From Pontixanthobacter aestiaquae (GTDB taxonomy: Bacteria; Pseudomonadota; Alphaproteobacteria; Sphingomonadales; Sphingomonadaceae), in the NCBI RefSeq assembly GCF_009827455.1, contig NZ_WTYZ01000001.1, forward strand, positions 2,055,001 to 2,119,000: a DNA stretch of 64,000 bases, written 5' to 3'. Made by a program: the position numbers and the translations under genes. Position 1 is the stretch's first letter, and the number at the start of each line of letters is the position of its first letter. A model generated the notes under the pieces. It searched no databases, had not been told where the DNA came from, and saw nothing but the letters and a program-made list of their open reading frames with translations. Below, one piece after another: positions 45,422 to 54,687 of the stretch.

Positions 45422-46204
45422 ATGGCGACCTTTACTCTTCCCAAAAACTCCAAAATCAACGGCAAAGGCAAAACCCATTCTGCCGATGGCGCGGGGCGCG
45501 TGAAGAAATTCAAAGTCTATCGCTATGATCCCGACACGGGCGAAAACCCGCGATATGACACATTCGAAATCGATCTCGACGATTGCGGACCGATGGTCTT
45601 GGATGCGCTGTTCAAGATCAAGAACGAGATTGACCCGACGCTGACTTTCCGCCGGTCCTGCCGCGAAGGTATTTGCGGTTCATGCTCGATGAATATGAAT
45701 GGCAAGAACGGCCTGGCCTGCACTTCTGCGATCGAAGACATGAAGGGCGAAATCCGGATTACCCCGCTGCCGCATATGGAAGTGATCAAGGATCTTGTGC
45801 CCGACTTCACCCATTTTTACGCGCAATATGCGTCGATCCGCCCTTGGCTACAGGCGGTAACGCCAACACCAAGCGGCAAAGAACGGCTGCAGACGCCCGA
45901 ACAGCGCGAACAGCTCGATGGCCTGTATGAATGTATTTTGTGCGCGTGCTGCTCAACAGCGTGTCCGTCCTACTGGTGGAACAGCGACAAATTCTTGGGT
46001 CCTGCGATTCTGCTTCAGGCCTATCGCTGGCTCGCCGATAGCCGCGATGAGATGACCGGCGAGCGCCTGAACGAGCTGGAAGACCCTTTCCGCCTCTATC
46101 GCTGCCATACGATTATGAATTGCGCGAATGTGTGCCCTAAGGGTCTCAGCCCGGCGAAAGCTATCGCTGAAACCAAGAAAATGATGGCCGAACGGTCGAT
46201 CTAA
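45422..46204 (+). CDS. sdhB: Succinate dehydrogenase iron-sulfur subunit
   Basis: 260 residues. It passes electrons from FAD to quinone in complex II. The [2Fe-2S] ligands are in [25 protein letters not shown] order ([12 protein letters not shown]), and [4Fe-4S]/[3Fe-4S] in [16 protein letters not shown] and [15 protein letters not shown]. The ATG at 45422 follows the AGGA of AAGATCAGGATTTTC; an in-frame upstream start at 45362 is not supported. In this window sdhC, sdhD and sdhA do not precede it; instead an SDR on the other strand does, so the subunit gene is separated from the rest of complex II here. Confidence 0.96.
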   Translation: MATFTLPKNSKINGKGKTHSADGAGRVKKFKVYRYDPDTGENPRYDTFEIDLDDCGPMVLDALFKIKNEIDPTLTFRRSCREGICGSCSMNMNGKNGLACTSAIEDMKGEIRITPLPHMEVIKDLVPDFTHFYAQYASIRPWLQAVTPTPSGKERLQTPEQREQLDGLYECILCACCSTACPSYWWNSDKFLGPAILLQAYRWLADSRDEMTGERLNELEDPFRLYRCHTIMNCANVCPKGLSPAKAIAETKKMMAERSI

Positions 46205-46224
46205 GGCGGCTGCGGATCAGCGAT

Positions 46225-46683
46225 ATGCGCGAACCGCCCGACTTCTTCACGTACGAACCCGTTCCTGACCAGCCCGGCTGGTACACATGGGATATGGCGG
46301 ACAATTCGCGCTTCAACACGCAAGTGATGGGGCCGATGATGGTGCGGCATGAAGGCGACAAGTGCCGCCTGAGGATGTTTCCCGAGCATAAACACACTAA
46401 TCTGCAAGACATGATCCATGGCGCGACTACGCTGTCGCTGATCGACATCTCACTATTCTCAGCGATGCATGTGCTGCGTAAAAGTGAGGCGGGAATGGCT
46501 GTGACGCTGGAGCTTTCGACGCAGTTCATCGGTGGCGGAAAGCCTGATGAGCCGATGGATGCAGTCGTCGAGGTAATGCGAGAGACTGGGCGGCTGATGT
46601 TTATGCGCGGTGAGGTCATGCAAGGCGATCATCTGGTCGCTGCCTATTCCGGCCTGGTCCGCAAAGCTTCGCCCAAAACATGA
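46225..46683 (+). CDS. PaaI-family thioesterase (hotdog fold)
   Basis: 152 residues. A small hotdog-fold acyl-CoA thioesterase; HTNLQDMIHGATTLSLIDIS carries the typical HGG-like catalytic turn (here HGAT) and the long helix. It follows sdhB by 20 bp and overlaps zapE by ATGA, a common alphaproteobacterial order. Substrate unknown. Confidence 0.88.
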   Translation: MREPPDFFTYEPVPDQPGWYTWDMADNSRFNTQVMGPMMVRHEGDKCRLRMFPEHKHTNLQDMIHGATTLSLIDISLFSAMHVLRKSEAGMAVTLELSTQFIGGGKPDEPMDAVVEVMRETGRLMFMRGEVMQGDHLVAAYSGLVRKASPKT

Positions 46684-47798
46684 GCGAAACGCCGATATCG
46701 CGCTATGAAGAGCTGGTCGCGGCCGGTGAGCTCAAGCCCGATCCCGAACAGAAATCCGCCGCGCGCCGTCTTGCAAAGTTGCGTCAGGAACTGGCTGCGC
46801 AGTCACCCACCGGTTTTCTCGGCAAGCTGTTCGGAAAAGCCCCTCCACCTCCGCGCGGTATCTATATGTGGGGCGGCGTGGGGCGCGGTAAGTCGATGCT
46901 GATGGATCTGTTCCACGAGGCTTTGCAAATCAATCAGAAGCGTCGCGTCCATTTCCACGCATTCATGCAGGAAGTGCATCAAATGATCCGCGCTTGGCGA
47001 GAAGCTGATCCCGGCGATCCCATCCCGAAAGTCGCGCGCGACCTGGCCCAAAATGTCCGCTGCCTGTGCTTCGATGAAATGGTGATCAACAATTCTGCCG
47101 ATGCGATGATTATGAGCCGGTTGTTTCGCGCCTTGATCGTCGACGAAGGCGTGACGGTGGTCACCACCTCGAACCGGCCGCCATCCGATCTCTACAAAGA
47201 CGGACTGAACCGCGAGCATTTCTTGCCGTTCATCGACTTGATCGCAGAGCGCTTGGATGTGCTGCCGCTCAACGGGCCAGTGGACTACCGCCTCGATAGG
47301 CTGGGTGATATTGACACCTGGCACACGCCGCTTGGCGATTCAGCAACCGCGCAGGTTCGTGAAGCATTCTTTCGCCTTACCGATTATGCGCCGGAGGATG
47401 CAGAGAATGTTCCATCTGGCGAGTTGGACGTTGGCGGTGGACGGATGCTACACGTTCCAAAATCGCTCAAGGGCGTGGCGGTATTCAGCTTCAAACGTCT
47501 CTGTCAGGAAGCACGCGGTGCGAGTGATTATCTCGCAATTGCAAGAACTTACCACACGGTCATTGTTGTGGGAATTCCGGTCATGAGTGCTGAAGATCGC
47601 AACGAGGCCGCCCGCTTTGTTACACTGATCGACGCGCTTTATGAGCACCGCGTAAAGCTCTTCGCCACTGCCGCAGCAGAACCCGAACAGCTCTACCAAG
47701 CCGGGGATGGCAGCTTTGAATTTGAACGGACGGTCAGCCGCCTGATGGAAATGCAAAGCGCCGATTATATGGCACTAGGCCACGGCACCGGCGAATAG
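46680..47798 (+). CDS. zapE: Cell division protein ZapE (AFG1-like ATPase)
   Basis: 372 residues. A P-loop ATPase that modulates FtsZ in gammaproteobacteria; the mitochondrial relative Lace1/Afg1 helps respiratory-complex quality control. Walker A GGVGRGKS at 65-72, LCFDEMVI as Walker B, and TTSNRPPSDLYKDGLNRE (ATPase-family Arg region) are present. Linked with sdhB and the thioesterase in one operon, and convergent with the RpfF-like gene with 3 bp between stops. Confidence 0.94.
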   Translation: MSETPISRYEELVAAGELKPDPEQKSAARRLAKLRQELAAQSPTGFLGKLFGKAPPPPRGIYMWGGVGRGKSMLMDLFHEALQINQKRRVHFHAFMQEVHQMIRAWREADPGDPIPKVARDLAQNVRCLCFDEMVINNSADAMIMSRLFRALIVDEGVTVVTTSNRPPSDLYKDGLNREHFLPFIDLIAERLDVLPLNGPVDYRLDRLGDIDTWHTPLGDSATAQVREAFFRLTDYAPEDAENVPSGELDVGGGRMLHVPKSLKGVAVFSFKRLCQEARGASDYLAIARTYHTVIVVGIPVMSAEDRNEAARFVTLIDALYEHRVKLFATAAAEPEQLYQAGDGSFEFERTVSRLMEMQSADYMALGHGTGE

Positions 47799-47801
47799 CG
47801 A

Positions 47802-48761
47802 TTACGCCGCGTCAGCAAGTCTCTGCTGCGCCGACGCCAATCGGCACATAACTTTGAGATCACGCTCGCTAAGCTGCAACGCCGCATCGGCCCACAACTC
47901 GGTGATGCGATTGAGTTCATCCAATTGCAGATCCCAAGACACTTTCATCGCACGGCGCGCATTGACCAGCCCTGCATGGCGGCGATCCGATTTCTTGATG
48001 AACTCGCGGCAAACATTCAGTCCCTCGCCCTTCTCAGCGAGGTGATGCACCAAGCCGAGTTCGTACATCTGTTCAGCAGTGTAGGTCTCATTGGAGACGA
48101 TAATCCTGTCAGCCATCGCGCTACCCAGCTTGCGCGACAGAAATGCATGTGCACCCATTCCCGGGAACAGACCGAACATAATCTCGGGCAATCCGAACGT
48201 CGCATCACGCTCGGCCACGATATAGTCGAACGACATCAACGCTTCCCAGCCGCCGCCCAATGCAGCGCCTTCGACCAGACCAATGGTCAGCATTGGAATA
48301 TCGAGCGCATTCATATTGTTGTGCAGAATTTCGCAGCAGCGATGGCCGTAATGCTCGAGACCTGCGCGATCGCGTTCCCGAATTAGATGTTGGAAGAGTG
48401 TAAGATCACCGCCGAAGCAGAATACGCCCGGCGCGCGGCTGCCCAGCACAAGATATTTAAGTGGCACCTTGCCCGGCCCAAACCCCTGCGAAATCAGCTT
48501 CTGCCAATTTTCAAAATCGCTCAGCATCGTCCGCGTAAAACTCGGACGGCCTTCCGGACGCATATATGTCCACAGCGTCTGGGTCTCTTCCTGATACATG
48601 ACGTCGAGCTCTTCTAGAGCCAGAAGTCCCTCAGGAATTTCTGTATGTGAAAAATCGTGATCGAGCAGATGCTCGTCACCTCCCCCTAGGGGCATGGCGG
48701 TTCTCGACACGCTGTCCACGTCGTCTACTACCCTTCCCGATCCAGCCGTAATCCGATCCAT
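47802..48761 (-). CDS. RpfF-like crotonase (DSF synthase family)
   Basis: 319 residues. The sequence is a crotonase-fold enzyme, but unlike plain enoyl-CoA hydratases it matches the RpfF/DSF synthase subfamily: FGGDLTLFQHLIRERDR, GAALGGGWEALMS and FGLPEIMFGLFPGMGAHAF. The catalytic Glu pair E173 and E193 keeps the 20-residue spacing of RpfF E141/E161. The C-terminal RITELWADAALQLSERDLKV also fits RpfF. It should convert acyl-ACP (thioesterase plus dehydratase) into cis-2 unsaturated fatty acids used as diffusible signals; whether this homologue does is inferred. It has a 40-residue N-terminal extension. AGGGG precedes the ATG; ATG at about residue 23 is possible. No rpfC/rpfG is in the window. 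Neighbour is the XrtA EPS locus. Confidence 0.85.
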   Translation of the reverse strand: MDRITAGSGRVVDDVDSVSRTAMPLGGGDEHLLDHDFSHTEIPEGLLALEELDVMYQEETQTLWTYMRPEGRPSFTRTMLSDFENWQKLISQGFGPGKVPLKYLVLGSRAPGVFCFGGDLTLFQHLIRERDRAGLEHYGHRCCEILHNNMNALDIPMLTIGLVEGAALGGGWEALMSFDYIVAERDATFGLPEIMFGLFPGMGAHAFLSRKLGSAMADRIIVSNETYTAEQMYELGLVHHLAEKGEGLNVCREFIKKSDRRHAGLVNARRAMKVSWDLQLDELNRITELWADAALQLSERDLKVMCRLASAQQRLADAA

Positions 48762-48914
48762 TGCGACCCCTGCTTTAGGATGAATGCGGTGTACTGATCA
48801 CCACCTTGCTACAGCTATGGAGACTCGCTTGGCAAACGTTTATTTTCTAGCCAGAATTTTTCAATGTCCCGAAAATGGCCAGTTGGTAAGTAATTCTGAC
48901 TCTTTTTCTTGGAC

Positions 48915-50813
48915 TTAGCGGACAACCTGCAGATGCTTTATTGACCGCTCCAGCATAAGCAATTGCCACAATATCCGGCCGTGATCTGCCCTCTTGGCAA
49001 TATGATCGTCGGCTATTTTGGCCAATGCACGCGGATTGAACCATCCGGTCCGCGCCAGTCCTGCGCTGGAACTTATGGCTTTCGCCTCGGCTGCAAGTGG
49101 CCCGCGAAACCAGTCGGAAATCGGCGTCACGAATCCTTGCTTTGGACGGTAGAGAATATCGTCCGGCAGATACCGTTCCATGGTGTGCTTGACCAGCCAT
49201 TTGCCCTGCATACCGCGCACGCGGGCACGGTGCGGCAATTGTGCGGCAAATTCGATCAAGCGGTGATCGAGCAGCGGTTCACGCGCTTCGAGGCTTACAG
49301 ACATGCTCGCGCGATCGACTTTGGTCAGAATATCGCCCTGCAGCCAGAATTTCAGATCGGCATATTGCGCGCGGTCCAGTCCCGAACGCGCCGGCGCATT
49401 GCGCATCAGATCGATGAAGGGCTGCTCTGCGCGATATTCCCCCAGTTCGCGCTTGAATTCGTCGGAAAACAGCTTCTGACGTATCTCTGGCGGAATAACC
49501 GAGAGCGAGCGGGCGTAGCCGGTGGCTCCATCTTGTGCGAGCGATTGCAATGTCGATTTAGCCCGCAGCGGACGCGGTGCCCAATCGGCCTTGGGCCAAA
49601 TCGCCCCTAACCCTCCAAATATCGGTTTGCGGAGGAATTCGGGGAGCAACGCCCTCGCCTGCTCTTCACGTGCATGGAATACTTGGCGGCGATATCCGGC
49701 AAATGCCTCGTCGGCTCCGTCACCGGACAAGGCAACCGTCACGTGCTCCCGCGCCAATTGGCACACACGCCATGTCGGCAGCGCAGACGCGTCGGCAAAT
49801 GGCTCGTCAAACATGCCAACGAGCCGGTCGATCTCATGGAAATCGTCAGGTTGAACAGTGCGGCTGTGATGATTGGTGCCGAAAAGGCCTGCGACCTTTT
49901 CCGCATAACCCGTTTCATCGAGAGCGGCGACGTCGAAGCCAATCGAACAGGTTGTCACTGGATCGCGGTTCGATTCCGCCATCAGCGCGACAACGCTGGA
50001 GGAGTCCACGCCGCCCGACAGAAACGCTCCAAGCGGCACGTCCGCCTCCATGCGAGACGTGACGCCTTCGCGCATGTGATGCAGCAGCTCTACCGAAAGA
50101 TCGGCGTCCTTGCCCTTCTTGCGCTCTGCAAAGCTGACATCCCACCACTGCCTGGGCGGTGGCGCTGGTTGGCCGTGCTTCAACAGACGGAAATGCCCTG
50201 CAGGCAGCTTTTCGACGCCTTTCAGGATCGACCGATGATCGGGGACATAGCCCCACGTCATGTAATCTTCGACGGCCAGCGGATCAGTCTCGCGCCGCAG
50301 AAGCGGGTGCGCAAGCAAGCCTTTGAGCTCGGACGCGAACGCCAAGCTGCCGTCGCTCAGCGGGGCCATAAAAAGCGGTTTCACGCCCAACCTGTCTCGG
50401 GCAAGCAACAGTTCCTTGCGTTTGCGGTCATACAAAGCGAAAGCGAACATCCCATGCAGGCGTTCCAGGCAATCTATGCCCCAACGCTGCCACGCGGCCA
50501 GAATGACCTCGCTGTCGCCATCGGTTCGGAAATTCGCGCCCTGCCCTTCAAGTTCACGGCGGAGCTCGCGGAAATTGTATATCTCGCCATTGAAGACCAG
50601 CACTGCAGTGCCGTCCGCCGCGTGCATCGGCTGCGGCGAGCCTTCAAGATCGATGATGGACAGGCGGCGGTGGCCGAGACCTACACCGGCATCGGTCCAC
50701 ACACCCTCACCATCGGGGCCGCGATGTTCCAACGCATCACACATCCGTTTGATGCGGGCGGGATCGACCGGCTTGGGTGTCCCGCAATGGAAAAGACCGG
50801 CAATACCGCACAT
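48915..50813 (-). CDS. XrtA/exosortase A system-associated asparagine-synthase-like amidotransferase
   Basis: 632 residues. Class II glutamine amidotransferase: Cys2 is the N-terminal nucleophile (MCGIAGLFHC), the glutaminase domain runs to about 200, and an asparagine synthetase-type domain follows with SGGVDSSSVVALMAE. It has the features of the exosortase-associated subfamily (TIGR03108-like) and is not likely the housekeeping asparagine synthetase. It probably amidates a uronic-acid or amino-acid decoration of the exopolysaccharide. Last gene of the XrtA unit: 10 bp after xrtA. Confidence 0.93.
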   Translation of the reverse strand: MCGIAGLFHCGTPKPVDPARIKRMCDALEHRGPDGEGVWTDAGVGLGHRRLSIIDLEGSPQPMHAADGTAVLVFNGEIYNFRELRRELEGQGANFRTDGDSEVILAAWQRWGIDCLERLHGMFAFALYDRKRKELLLARDRLGVKPLFMAPLSDGSLAFASELKGLLAHPLLRRETDPLAVEDYMTWGYVPDHRSILKGVEKLPAGHFRLLKHGQPAPPPRQWWDVSFAERKKGKDADLSVELLHHMREGVTSRMEADVPLGAFLSGGVDSSSVVALMAESNRDPVTTCSIGFDVAALDETGYAEKVAGLFGTNHHSRTVQPDDFHEIDRLVGMFDEPFADASALPTWRVCQLAREHVTVALSGDGADEAFAGYRRQVFHAREEQARALLPEFLRKPIFGGLGAIWPKADWAPRPLRAKSTLQSLAQDGATGYARSLSVIPPEIRQKLFSDEFKRELGEYRAEQPFIDLMRNAPARSGLDRAQYADLKFWLQGDILTKVDRASMSVSLEAREPLLDHRLIEFAAQLPHRARVRGMQGKWLVKHTMERYLPDDILYRPKQGFVTPISDWFRGPLAAEAKAISSSAGLARTGWFNPRALAKIADDHIAKRADHGRILWQLLMLERSIKHLQVVR

Positions 50814-50823
50814 AGGCTGCGCT

Positions 50824-52386
50824 CTAACGCAGGCCTGCTATGCGGTCCATCCATTCGCTCTCATTGCCGATAGATTGGCGGAAAGCTGCGATGGAACGTG
50901 CCGGTTTCTGCGTTTCCGTCTCTTCTGCTGAAAGGATCAGCATCATCGTTGGCTGCGCGCGCAACACCAACCGGTCGCGCATATTGGCAAGCTTCAGCTT
51001 GGCGGCACTGCCGGTCAGAATATCGCCGTGGTGGAATGATGTCTGCGCCAGCCGCTTCACTTGCCCGTTGGCGAGCAGATAATCGCTAACGGCTTCCGGA
51101 ACCGGTTCACCCGGCGCCAGCCAGCGCCATTCTTTCTCGGTTGAGAGGGCACCTTCCCCGTACGCACTGGCCTCGCGACCCTCTTCCTGCGCAGCATAAA
51201 GCGCGAGGAACACATCCACTTCCTGACCAGCCTCATTGCGATAACGGCCGAGCAGCCGGTGGTCCGCACCAGTGGCTTTGGGTGCCCAATCGACCAACGG
51301 CGCATAGTCGACGCGGCTCCAGCCTTTCACGTCGGGCAAAGCGATGGACACCGGCACGGAGGCCTCGACACGCGATGCCATTGCATGCCAGCCGCCGAAC
51401 AGAATGATGAGCGCGGCCACGGCGGCAATGGCCTTGCTTCCACCAGTTGTCGCAGCCGACACACGCTGGAACCAAGCCTGATCAGCGATACTGGGCAGAT
51501 CGATCCCGAGGTCTTCGGGATCGCGGTCGAAGTAACGCCATGATATGGCGAGCAAAGCCCCAACTACCAGCGCGAAGAACACCCAACCGTACAGCACATG
51601 ATCGAACCCAACCGCGAACTCAATCCCTTGTGATTGCGCGATATAGATGGTGCCCCAAGCGCGCACGCCATTGGCAAAGATCGGCAAGGCGATAGCTGCG
51701 GCCATAAAGACAATGCGGCGCTTCCAGCTTTTGAAGCAGCTATAGGCAACCAAGGTGCCGAGCGCCACCATGGCGATCAGGAACTTCACGCCGGAACATG
51801 CCTCTGCAACTTCGAACAGGCCCACCGGTGTATCGATGAAGACACCGTCGATAATCGCGGGAATACCGCTCCATTCGGTTAACGCGATCACGAGATCGGC
51901 GGTAATCATTTGCAGCGTTGGTACCAGTTCGTCACCGAAAGGCACCAGAAACAGCATATAAGTCAGCGGAAACAGATTTGCGGCGGCGATACGTGGTCCG
52001 AGCAGAACCAAGGTGCTCGCTTGTAAGGCCAGTACAGCGCCCAACTGGCTGACTGTATTCACGCTGGCAAGCGAGCCAATCAGCCAGAAGAACAAAGCTA
52101 TGCCAACTGCAAATAGGCCGGGCCACCACGCGGCAGGCTGGAGATCGCGCAATTGGCGGCGGCGGTCATAGATTAGCCAACCGACGATAAGCGGCACCAG
52201 CAGAATGTGATTGTACGTCGAGATGTTCCACCATTGGTCGAACATTGTCAGCCAGTCGCGGAATGTTAGCGCAAAGATCGCGAGCCACGCCAGTGCCAGC
52301 CGCCCCAAAGGCGAGCGCCAATGGTTTGGGATGCTGCTGAACACACTCCCCTCACCGGCCATTGGGAGCGACAGACTACGCGGCAT
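50824..52386 (-). CDS. xrtA: Exosortase A with fused EpsI domain
   Basis: 520 residues. Residues 1-285 form the eight-helix exosortase: catalytic C197 (AEACSGVKFLI), R242 (FANGVRAWGT) and H263 (FDHVLYGWVFF). Residues 300-520 are an EpsI-like (DUF3485) domain with SRVDYAPLVDW and a TSFHHGDILTGSAAK stretch. Exosortase A is a membrane transpeptidase-like enzyme that removes PEP-CTERM tails and attaches proteins to envelope glycans. It overlaps the glycosyltransferase upstream by 11 bp. No PEP-CTERM protein was found in the window. Confidence 0.95.
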   Translation of the reverse strand: MPRSLSLPMAGEGSVFSSIPNHWRSPLGRLALAWLAIFALTFRDWLTMFDQWWNISTYNHILLVPLIVGWLIYDRRRQLRDLQPAAWWPGLFAVGIALFFWLIGSLASVNTVSQLGAVLALQASTLVLLGPRIAAANLFPLTYMLFLVPFGDELVPTLQMITADLVIALTEWSGIPAIIDGVFIDTPVGLFEVAEACSGVKFLIAMVALGTLVAYSCFKSWKRRIVFMAAAIALPIFANGVRAWGTIYIAQSQGIEFAVGFDHVLYGWVFFALVVGALLAISWRYFDRDPEDLGIDLPSIADQAWFQRVSAATTGGSKAIAAVAALIILFGGWHAMASRVEASVPVSIALPDVKGWSRVDYAPLVDWAPKATGADHRLLGRYRNEAGQEVDVFLALYAAQEEGREASAYGEGALSTEKEWRWLAPGEPVPEAVSDYLLANGQVKRLAQTSFHHGDILTGSAAKLKLANMRDRLVLRAQPTMMLILSAEETETQKPARSIAAFRQSIGNESEWMDRIAGLR

Positions 52387-53623
52387 TACGGTTCACCGTT
52401 TCGTTGGTAGCGGCTGCCGGGGCATATCCACACAGGCGAGCAAGAGGCGCGAGCATCGCGTCCCAGCCCTGCTGCTCGACCACATAGCGGCGCGCGGCAG
52501 CGGCCATCAGTAAGGCAGATGGACCATCATCCAGCATTTCCAGCGCGCGACCCACCAAAGCCTGATCGGAAGGCGCTACTGCAAAGTGCTCGCCATCACT
52601 TGCGTCGATGCCCGTCGCAGCTTCGGGCGAGAGCAGCACCGGCCGTGCCATGGCCATCGCTTCAAGCACCTTGTTCTGGACCCCGCGGGCAATTTCCAGC
52701 GGAGCGATCACAACATCTGCACCGGCAAGGAATGGCCGTACATCTGGCACTTCGCCCCACACGCGAATACCCGGCTCGCCATCGCGCTTGGTCAACTGAC
52801 TAACCGGAGCGCGGCCGACAAGATGGAATGTAGCATCGGGATGCACGGCGCGGATTTGTGGCAGCAACCGGTCCATTACCCGTAGTGCCGCACCGATATT
52901 GGGCGCGTAATCCATCTGCCCGGTGAACACGAAGTTCGGACCGGTCGAATTCGCCAGGTCTGAATGCGGTTCACTGTTGGCGGGATCGAAGAACGCAGTG
53001 TCGATACCGTTGCGGAGAGCGGCGGTTTTACAATCCTGTGGTCGTTCCAAGCGCGAACGGAAAAGCGCTTCCTCGGCTTCGCTCACAAACAGAGTGTAGT
53101 CTGCCCGTTTGGCAAGCTGTTGTTCGACTTGCGACAGAATCCTGCCCTCACGCGCATCGATCCATTTGCGCGGGAAGCGCCCGTCAGCGGCGTAAGCCTC
53201 AAACTTTGCGGAATCGACGTCACACAGATCGACCACAACTTGGCCAGCAAATGATGCTGGAATGTATTGCCCCATTTGTCCGGAGAACACGAAGATGGTC
53301 TGGATGTCGCGCTCGCGAATGGTCTTGGCGACCCACTCAGCGAGAGCTGCGTCTTCAAAGGCGGTCAGGCTAACCGGTTTTCGCTTGGCTAACGCCTCAA
53401 TCCCCGCGCGTACCATCCCCTTTGAGCGGCGAGGCAGGTAGTATGTTTCGGCGATATCCGCGAGCAGATGCTCGTGCGCATAATCATTGTCCGTATCGCC
53501 AAAGCAGCCAACATGAATAGGCGCGAGCCTGGCCAGCGCTTTCAGCAAATGATGCGAGCGGATCTTGTCCCCGCGATCAGGCGGAAACGGCATACGGTGC
53601 GCCAGAAACAGGATATCCCCCAT
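52376..53623 (-). CDS. XrtA-associated glycosyltransferase (sugar transferase, PEP-CTERM/EpsH1 family)
   Basis: 415 residues. A GT-B-type glycosyltransferase for exopolysaccharide assembly. The N-terminus HRMPFPPDRGDKIRSHH and the C-terminal block (GEPGIRVWGEVPDVRPFLAGADV, EIARGVQNKVLEAMAMARPV) are typical of the TIGR03087 subfamily and group 1 transferases. The ATG at 53623 shares its A with the FemAB TAA (TAATG); an upstream frame to 53689 overlaps FemAB and is rejected. Confidence 0.94.
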   Translation of the reverse strand: MGDILFLAHRMPFPPDRGDKIRSHHLLKALARLAPIHVGCFGDTDNDYAHEHLLADIAETYYLPRRSKGMVRAGIEALAKRKPVSLTAFEDAALAEWVAKTIRERDIQTIFVFSGQMGQYIPASFAGQVVVDLCDVDSAKFEAYAADGRFPRKWIDAREGRILSQVEQQLAKRADYTLFVSEAEEALFRSRLERPQDCKTAALRNGIDTAFFDPANSEPHSDLANSTGPNFVFTGQMDYAPNIGAALRVMDRLLPQIRAVHPDATFHLVGRAPVSQLTKRDGEPGIRVWGEVPDVRPFLAGADVVIAPLEIARGVQNKVLEAMAMARPVLLSPEAATGIDASDGEHFAVAPSDQALVGRALEMLDDGPSALLMAAAARRYVVEQQGWDAMLAPLARLCGYAPAAATNETVNRNAA

Positions 53624-54687
53624 TAGGCCAGCCCCCTGGCGATCATTGGTCCGAACGTGTTGGCGATTTTCAGCGGCAGTCGCTTCCACAGATCAATCTT
53701 GGCCGAATAGGCGTCGCTGTTGGGATTGATATCGCGCTTTTCGTGCCCCGGCGCTGTCCAACTGGCATAGCTGAGCGGCTGCGGCTCAAAGCCCCAATTC
53801 TTCTTGTAATTATACGGCCCGCTTTCAGTCTTTGATCGTCCGAAATCAAACCGTGCCATGCCGCGTTTGCGCGCATGGAGCATTAGCTCGTAATACATCC
53901 GCTCATTGGCCCGCAGATGCCGTGCCGCAAAGGTGCCCCCGCCCCAATACGGCATCACAGCGGCATTGTGGTAAAATGACAAAACGCTCGCTACCGGAAC
54001 GCCTTTGTGGCGAACGGTCAGAATATCTGCATCGCCGCCAAACTCGTCGAGCATCGCATCGAACAGAGCGCGCGGAAAAACGGGTGTGCCTAGATTGCGT
54101 ACGCTCTCCGCATAAACAGCATAATGCGCCGCCCGATCCGCTTCGTCGCGACCAACGGACACTTCAAGATCCAGCTTCAGGCTTTTGCGGATTTCTGCAC
54201 GCTGCTTACGCGGGACCGCGAGCAATTGTTGCTCGTCATCCTCGGCCAAATCAGTAACGAAACCCGCGTGGCTGTCTTGGCAGTGCTGCCAGGCTTCCGG
54301 CGCATTACCGCCGCGCAGTTCGATCGTCGGGCATGACATCCGGAGCGCCAGCTCTTCGGCTGAACGGCAGAGGTATTCTGCGGTCCTGGCGTTGCTTGCC
54401 AAGGGGCCGCCGCCCACGGCGAAACCGCTAGAGACCAGTGCTCTGCCGAAGATCGGCGAATGCACTTCGCTGAGCGGAAGCCAGCCGGTCACATTGCCGC
54501 ATTTCTCGGCAACAAGCCCGGTGGCTTTCTGGCCGGTGCTTTTCTCTACTGCGCGCAGCCATGCAGGTCGATGAAAGGGCGTACCGCCCATTTCCGCGAC
54601 AAACCCCTCCAGCCGCGCGAATTCACCCGGATCGCGCAATTGGACGAGCGAAACGTTCTCCGCAGACAGAGGAAACGGCGCGTTCAT
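53623..54687 (-). CDS. FemAB-like XrtA/PEP-CTERM system-associated protein
   Basis: 354 residues. GNAT-fold aminoacyltransferase-like protein of the XrtA-associated group (TIGR03019-like). Central segment SVLSFYHNAAVMPYWGGGT and C-terminal GMARFDFGRSKTESGPYNYKKNWGFEP carry family features (residue runs shown in part). FemAB relatives attach amino acids using aminoacyl-tRNA; here a role in modifying sugar with amino acids or lipids is inferred from locus. The ATG at 54687 overlaps the deacetylase stop (ATGA). Confidence 0.92.
   Translation of the reverse strand: MNAPFPLSAENVSLVQLRDPGEFARLEGFVAEMGGTPFHRPAWLRAVEKSTGQKATGLVAEKCGNVTGWLPLSEVHSPIFGRALVSSGFAVGGGPLASNARTAEYLCRSAEELALRMSCPTIELRGGNAPEAWQHCQDSHAGFVTDLAEDDEQQLLAVPRKQRAEIRKSLKLDLEVSVGRDEADRAAHYAVYAESVRNLGTPVFPRALFDAMLDEFGGDADILTVRHKGVPVASVLSFYHNAAVMPYWGGGTFAARHLRANERMYYELMLHARKRGMARFDFGRSKTESGPYNYKKNWGFEPQPLSYASWTAPGHEKRDINPNSDAYSAKIDLWKRLPLKIANTFGPMIARGLA

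Noticed and set aside
47802..48761. Ordinary enoyl-CoA hydratase of beta-oxidation
   Set aside because: No beta-oxidation partners adjacent, and the RpfF-specific segments and Glu spacing fit better.
48915..50813. Housekeeping asparagine synthetase asnB
   Set aside because: Its position at the end of the xrtA unit and subfamily features favour the exosortase-associated amidotransferase.
49674..50873. 399-codon plus-strand frame
   Set aside because: Antisense to the amidotransferase, unrelated composition and no start site.
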